Positions 11,739 to 14,618 of a DNA stretch of 14,618 bases are shown in pieces. The position numbers and the translations under genes are program-made. Position 1 is the first letter of the stretch; each line of letters starts with the position of its first letter. The DNA lies in assembly GCA_030638985.1 (NCBI GenBank), contig DAOWDO010000080.1:1-14618 (forward strand). Direction: 5' to 3'. Source of the DNA: Dehalococcoidia bacterium. Lineage in GTDB: Bacteria; Chloroflexota; Dehalococcoidia; Dehalococcoidales; DAOWLH01. The notes under the pieces were generated by a model. The model worked only from the letters and a program-made list of their open reading frames with translations. It had not been told where the DNA came from and made no database searches.

Positions 11739-12443
11739 ATGATTGGCAGAGGATTGGTAGCTATGGTGTCTCTTCTAATTCTGTCCCTCAATTTCTCGGC
11801 CTGTGGAGACGCTGACGGCGGGCAGCCACCGGCAGGGGATGAGGTCAGGATATTCCTGCCCGAACCGAGGTATGATGGTGGTGTCTCCGTGGAGGAGGCC
11901 CTGCTCGAGCGGCGGTCGGTAAGGAGCTATGCCGGAGAACCCTTGAGCCTTGAAACAGTGTCTCAACTCCTCTGGGCGGCTCAGGGAATCACCGACCCCA
12001 GGGGCTTCAGGGCGGCTCCCTCTGCTGGAGCTACCTATCCGCTGGAGGTATATCTTTTCGCTGGTGACGTTTCCGGAGTTGCTCAGGGGATATACCGCTA
12101 CCTGCCGGAGCAGCACGAACTGGTGCTGGTGGTCGCCGGTGACCGGAGGGGCGATCTGGCCAGGGCTGCCCTTAATCAGCAGTGGGTCGCTGATGGCGCC
12201 ATAGATATTGTTTTTACCGCCGTCTATGAAAGGACGACGGCCGGGTATGGTGAGCGGGGTATCCGCTATGTGCATATGGAGGTCGGTCATGCCGCCCAGA
12301 ATGTCTATCTGCAAGCGGTGTCTCTGAGACTGGGCACGGTGGTTATCGGTGCCTTTGATGATGGCAGGGTGGCCGAAATCCTGAAACTAGCTGAGGATGA
12401 AGTGCCACTTTACATAATGCCGGTGGGTAAGTTGGTGGAATGA
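11739..12443 (+). CDS. SagB-type nitroreductase, probable lipoprotein
   Basis: A 234-residue FMN-dependent oxidoreductase of the SagB/ThcOx-like nitroreductase family. FMN-phosphate contacts appear in LLERRSVRSYAGEPLS (RRSVRSY), APSAGATYPLEVYLF is the family's central block, and GHAAQNVYLQAVSLRLGTVVIGAFDD is the C-terminal FMN-binding helix and loop. The N-terminus is unusual for the family: a hydrophobic segment (residues 5-20) ending in NFSAC22 followed by GDADGG looks like a lipoprotein signal, although Phe at -3 is atypical, so the enzyme may be anchored outside the cell. ATG 11739 is 6 nt after GGGAGG; a GTG at 11736 is possible. It lies between gatC and gatA, which is functionally unexpected. 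Substrate unknown; no thiazole/oxazole peptide partners are near. Confidence 0.85.
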   Translation: MIGRGLVAMVSLLILSLNFSACGDADGGQPPAGDEVRIFLPEPRYDGGVSVEEALLERRSVRSYAGEPLSLETVSQLLWAAQGITDPRGFRAAPSAGATYPLEVYLFAGDVSGVAQGIYRYLPEQHELVLVVAGDRRGDLARAALNQQWVADGAIDIVFTAVYERTTAGYGERGIRYVHMEVGHAAQNVYLQAVSLRLGTVVIGAFDDGRVAEILKLAEDEVPLYIMPVGKLVE

Positions 12444-12465
12444 GAACTTATATAAGGAGAAAATA

Positions 12466-13944
12466 TTGTTAGACGGAAAGCAACTGACCATTCATGAAGC
12501 ACACCGGCTGCTTGCAGCCAGGCAGGTGTCATCGGTGGAGCTTACCCGGGCGGCGCTTGAACGCATTAACGAATTGGAGCCCAGTCTAAAGGCCATTGTC
12601 ACCGTTACCGGAGAGTTGGCTCTGGGGCAGGCCAGAGCAGCCGACGAGCGCATAGCCAGTGGTAACGGCAGCCCGCTTTGCGGCATCCCGGTGCTCATCA
12701 AGGATGTCATCACCACCAGGGGGGTGAGGACTACCTGCTCGTCCAGGATGCTGGAGAACTATGTTCCTCCCTACGACGCCACGGTAATGGAAAGGCTGAA
12801 CGGTTGCGGAGCAGTGATGCTCGGTAAGACCAACATGGACGAGTTTGCCATGGGCTCTTCCACCGAGAACTCGGCCTTTTTTGTCACCCATAACCCCTGG
12901 GACTTGAACCGGGTTCCCGGGGGCTCCAGCGGCGGCTCAGCGGCGGCGGTGGCTGCCGGTGAGGCCATCTATGCCCTGGGCTCGGATACCGGCGGCAGTA
13001 TCCGTCAGCCGGCCAGCTTCTGCAGTGTTACCGGCTTGAAGCCGACCTATGGCAGGGTAAGCCGCTATGGTCTGATCGCCTTTGCCAGCTCCCTTGACCA
13101 GATTGGCCTGTTGACAAACGATGTCACCGATGCCGCCCTGGTACTGAATGCCATCTCCGGATTTGACAGGAGGGATTCCACCTCGGTCACCTTGCCTGTG
13201 CCCGATTATACCTGTGGTTTGAACGGCGACATCAAGGGGTTTCGCCTCGGCGTGCCCAGGGAATACTTCGTCGAAGGTATGCAGCCGGAGGTGGCCGATG
13301 CGATACAGGCTGCTATCGCCAGACTGGAAGGGCTTGGTGCCACCATTGACCGGGAGGTATCGCTACCCAGCACCCCCTATGCCCTGGCTGTCTATTATAT
13401 TATCGCCCCCTCCGAGGCCTCGGCCAATTTAGCCCGTTATGACGGCGTCAAGTACGGCTTCTCATACGAGGATGCTGACAGTATGTGGCAGGCAATGGAA
13501 AAGACCCGCCAGCATGGCTTCGGCCTCGAGGTGAAGCGGCGCATTATGCTGGGCACCTATGCCCTGTCCGCCGGCTACTATGATGCCTGGTACGTCAAGG
13601 CGCAGAAGGTGCGCACCCTGATCCGGCAGGAGTTTGACCGGGCCTTTGAGAGCTATGACGCCCTGCTGACGCCGACCTCGCCCACCGTCCCCTTCAAGAT
13701 TGGCGAAAAGGTTGACGACCCGCTGCAGATGTACCTCTCCGATGTCTGCACCCTGCCGATAAACATCGCCGGGCTGCCGGCCATCTCCATACCGGCCGGT
13801 TTCGCCGACGGGCTGCCCATAGGCCTCCAGATTATCGGCAAGCCATTTGACGAGGAAACGATACTTAAGATAGCGTATGCCTACCAGCAGGCGACGGAGT
13901 GGCATAAGATGAGGCCGGAGATTATCAAGCGAATAATAATCTGA
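12466..13944 (+). CDS. gatA: Asp-tRNA(Asn)/Glu-tRNA(Gln) amidotransferase subunit A
   Basis: GatA is the amidase subunit that releases ammonia from glutamine for transfer to the mischarged tRNA. The Ser-cisSer-Lys triad of amidase-signature enzymes is complete: K79 (PVLIKD), S154 in GGSSGGS and S178 in DTGGSIRQP; with the TTG start these numbers match Staphylococcus aureus GatA as I remember them. The 492-residue length is normal and the protein ends with the usual PIGLQIIGKPFDEETILKIA block. The start is TTG at 12466, supported by AAGGAG (12454-12459) 6 nt upstream; no ATG is nearby. It is 22 nt after the nitroreductase gene. gatB, which commonly follows, is replaced by a DUF3800 gene. Confidence 0.97.
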   Translation: MLDGKQLTIHEAHRLLAARQVSSVELTRAALERINELEPSLKAIVTVTGELALGQARAADERIASGNGSPLCGIPVLIKDVITTRGVRTTCSSRMLENYVPPYDATVMERLNGCGAVMLGKTNMDEFAMGSSTENSAFFVTHNPWDLNRVPGGSSGGSAAAVAAGEAIYALGSDTGGSIRQPASFCSVTGLKPTYGRVSRYGLIAFASSLDQIGLLTNDVTDAALVLNAISGFDRRDSTSVTLPVPDYTCGLNGDIKGFRLGVPREYFVEGMQPEVADAIQAAIARLEGLGATIDREVSLPSTPYALAVYYIIAPSEASANLARYDGVKYGFSYEDADSMWQAMEKTRQHGFGLEVKRRIMLGTYALSAGYYDAWYVKAQKVRTLIRQEFDRAFESYDALLTPTSPTVPFKIGEKVDDPLQMYLSDVCTLPINIAGLPAISIPAGFADGLPIGLQIIGKPFDEETILKIAYAYQQATEWHKMRPEIIKRIII

Positions 13945-13946
13945 TG

Positions 13947-13962
13947 TAGTTTAAGGAAACTA
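13947..13962 (+). other. small hairpin carrying the DUF3800 ribosome binding site
   Basis: TAGTTT (13947-13952) and AAACTA (13957-13962) flank AAGG (13953-13956). The loop is the core of the only Shine-Dalgarno before the DUF3800 ATG at 13967. The stem is AT-only apart from two G-C pairs, so it would be weak. Confidence 0.35.
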
Positions 13963-13966
13963 ATCA

Positions 13967-14618
13967 ATGGAAATGTATGCTTATATAGACGAGTCCGGGG
14001 ATGACGGTATAGGAGGAAAGGGAACAAAGTGGTTTGTCATCACGGCACTGATTGCTAGCCAAGAAGAGGCTACCAAGTTAGGGGGTGCTTATCAACGAAT
14101 AAAACAGCGGATCAATTTGAGTGCTGCTAAACCACTCCATTGGTACAAACTCAGTCATTTGAGAAAAAAGGCTGTAGTCGAAGAACTAGTCAATAACGAC
14201 TTTTCTGTTTGCTCTGTGTTAGTTGATACACAACACCAAGACATTGTTAATACCAGCCCAAAATTAGAGGGTAAAAGGTTATATTTTTACACATTCAGGC
14301 GGTTGGTAGAACGCATTACTTGGTACTGTAATGATAAAGGCTACAAAGTGAGGTTATATCCAGAAAATAAAGGCGGAATTAAGTATGAGGAGTTAAATGG
14401 CTATTTGAACTACATTCAGAGCCAGCCAGACTGCCAAATCAGAAAAGGCTGCATCTTGGGAGTGCGCCCTATAGCTAAGACACAATCTACCTTAGTACAA
14501 CTTGCGGACTCTGTTTGTGGTGCAGTTTACAATGCTGTAGAGTATAAATATGATGTGATTGAAGACTCGCACCTGCTAATGCTTAAGGACAAGCTGTATA
14601 GACGAGATGGCAAGGTAT
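13967..14618 (+). CDS. DUF3800 protein, 3' end beyond window
   Basis: The frame is open from ATG 13967 to the window edge, about 217 codons, with no stop. The family signature of DUF3800 (RNase H-like fold, function not settled; common in genomic islands and near defence genes) is present at both diagnostic places: YAYIDESGDDG (residues 3-13) with its acidic D-E-S-G core, and TQSTLVQLADSVCGAVYNAVE near residues 180-200, matching the 'L-Q-x-A-D-x-x-x-G' block. The gene is visibly richer in A/T than gatA (for example TTA, ATA and AAA codons), which suggests transfer. AAGGAA lies ~9-10 nt upstream. It follows gatA by 22 nt. The missing C-terminus is due only to the window edge. Confidence 0.85.
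   Translation, partial: MEMYAYIDESGDDGIGGKGTKWFVITALIASQEEATKLGGAYQRIKQRINLSAAKPLHWYKLSHLRKKAVVEELVNNDFSVCSVLVDTQHQDIVNTSPKLEGKRLYFYTFRRLVERITWYCNDKGYKVRLYPENKGGIKYEELNGYLNYIQSQPDCQIRKGCILGVRPIAKTQSTLVQLADSVCGAVYNAVEYKYDVIEDSHLLMLKDKLYRRDGKV

Overview
The window is a compact, GC-rich bacterial chromosome segment with ordinary housekeeping genes and a few accessory insertions. The combination of an AmmeMemoRadiSam cluster, a GYD-domain protein, the order coaE-rplU-rpmA-rpmE-DUF1385, hisA-hisI and gatC/gatA suggests Chloroflexota, plausibly class Dehalococcoidia. That is inferred from gene content and general protein resemblance; no search was run.

Layout. 1-318 is GC-rich sequence with no gene I can support. 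319-612 is a small basic protein of unknown function on the + strand. 643-717 is an initiator tRNA on the - strand, lying directly behind a GYD-domain gene (726-1016, -) that has a near-consensus promoter at 1096-1124. From 5368 down to 1149 runs a tightly packed - strand operon: the AmmeMemoRadiSam radical SAM enzyme, a Memo-AMMECR1 fusion, a two-TM membrane protein with a PH-like domain, and the AAA+ ATPase RarA. 5485-6114 is an AT-richer gene for a secreted protein with its own terminator, followed by a 260-nt leader region. 6375-7283 (-) is an EamA-type transporter, divergent from the + strand run coaE, rplU, rpmA, rpmE, terminator, DUF1385 (7375-9823). hisI, hisA and nfeD follow on the - strand (9805-11331), convergent with DUF1385. 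nfeD is divergent from a + strand run of gatC, a lipoprotein-like SagB-type nitroreductase and gatA (11410-13944). The window ends in an AT-richer DUF3800 gene cut by the right edge.

How the genes work together. CoaE makes coenzyme A; L21, L27 and L31 are 50S ribosomal proteins; GatC and GatA belong to the tRNA-dependent amidotransferase that makes Gln-tRNA(Gln) and/or Asn-tRNA(Asn); HisA and HisI are two histidine-biosynthesis steps; RarA acts at stalled replication forks. The AmmeMemoRadiSam proteins form a conserved trio whose reaction is still unclear.

The most distinctive signals are regulatory. The exact 10-mer GTGCTATAAT (an extended -10) occurs upstream of three transcription units, and two of its copies form a perfect inverted pair between nfeD and gatC. 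Predicted transcription starts fall within 1-3 nt of the start codons of nfeD and coaE, suggesting near-leaderless mRNAs. rplU appears to use either an AUU start behind a strong Shine-Dalgarno or a near-leaderless GTG. The gatCAB and hisAFI gene sets are both interrupted or incomplete here. I did not find a clearly new multi-gene system; the best accessory candidates are the secreted-protein gene, the DUF3800 gene and the small basic protein beside the initiator tRNA.
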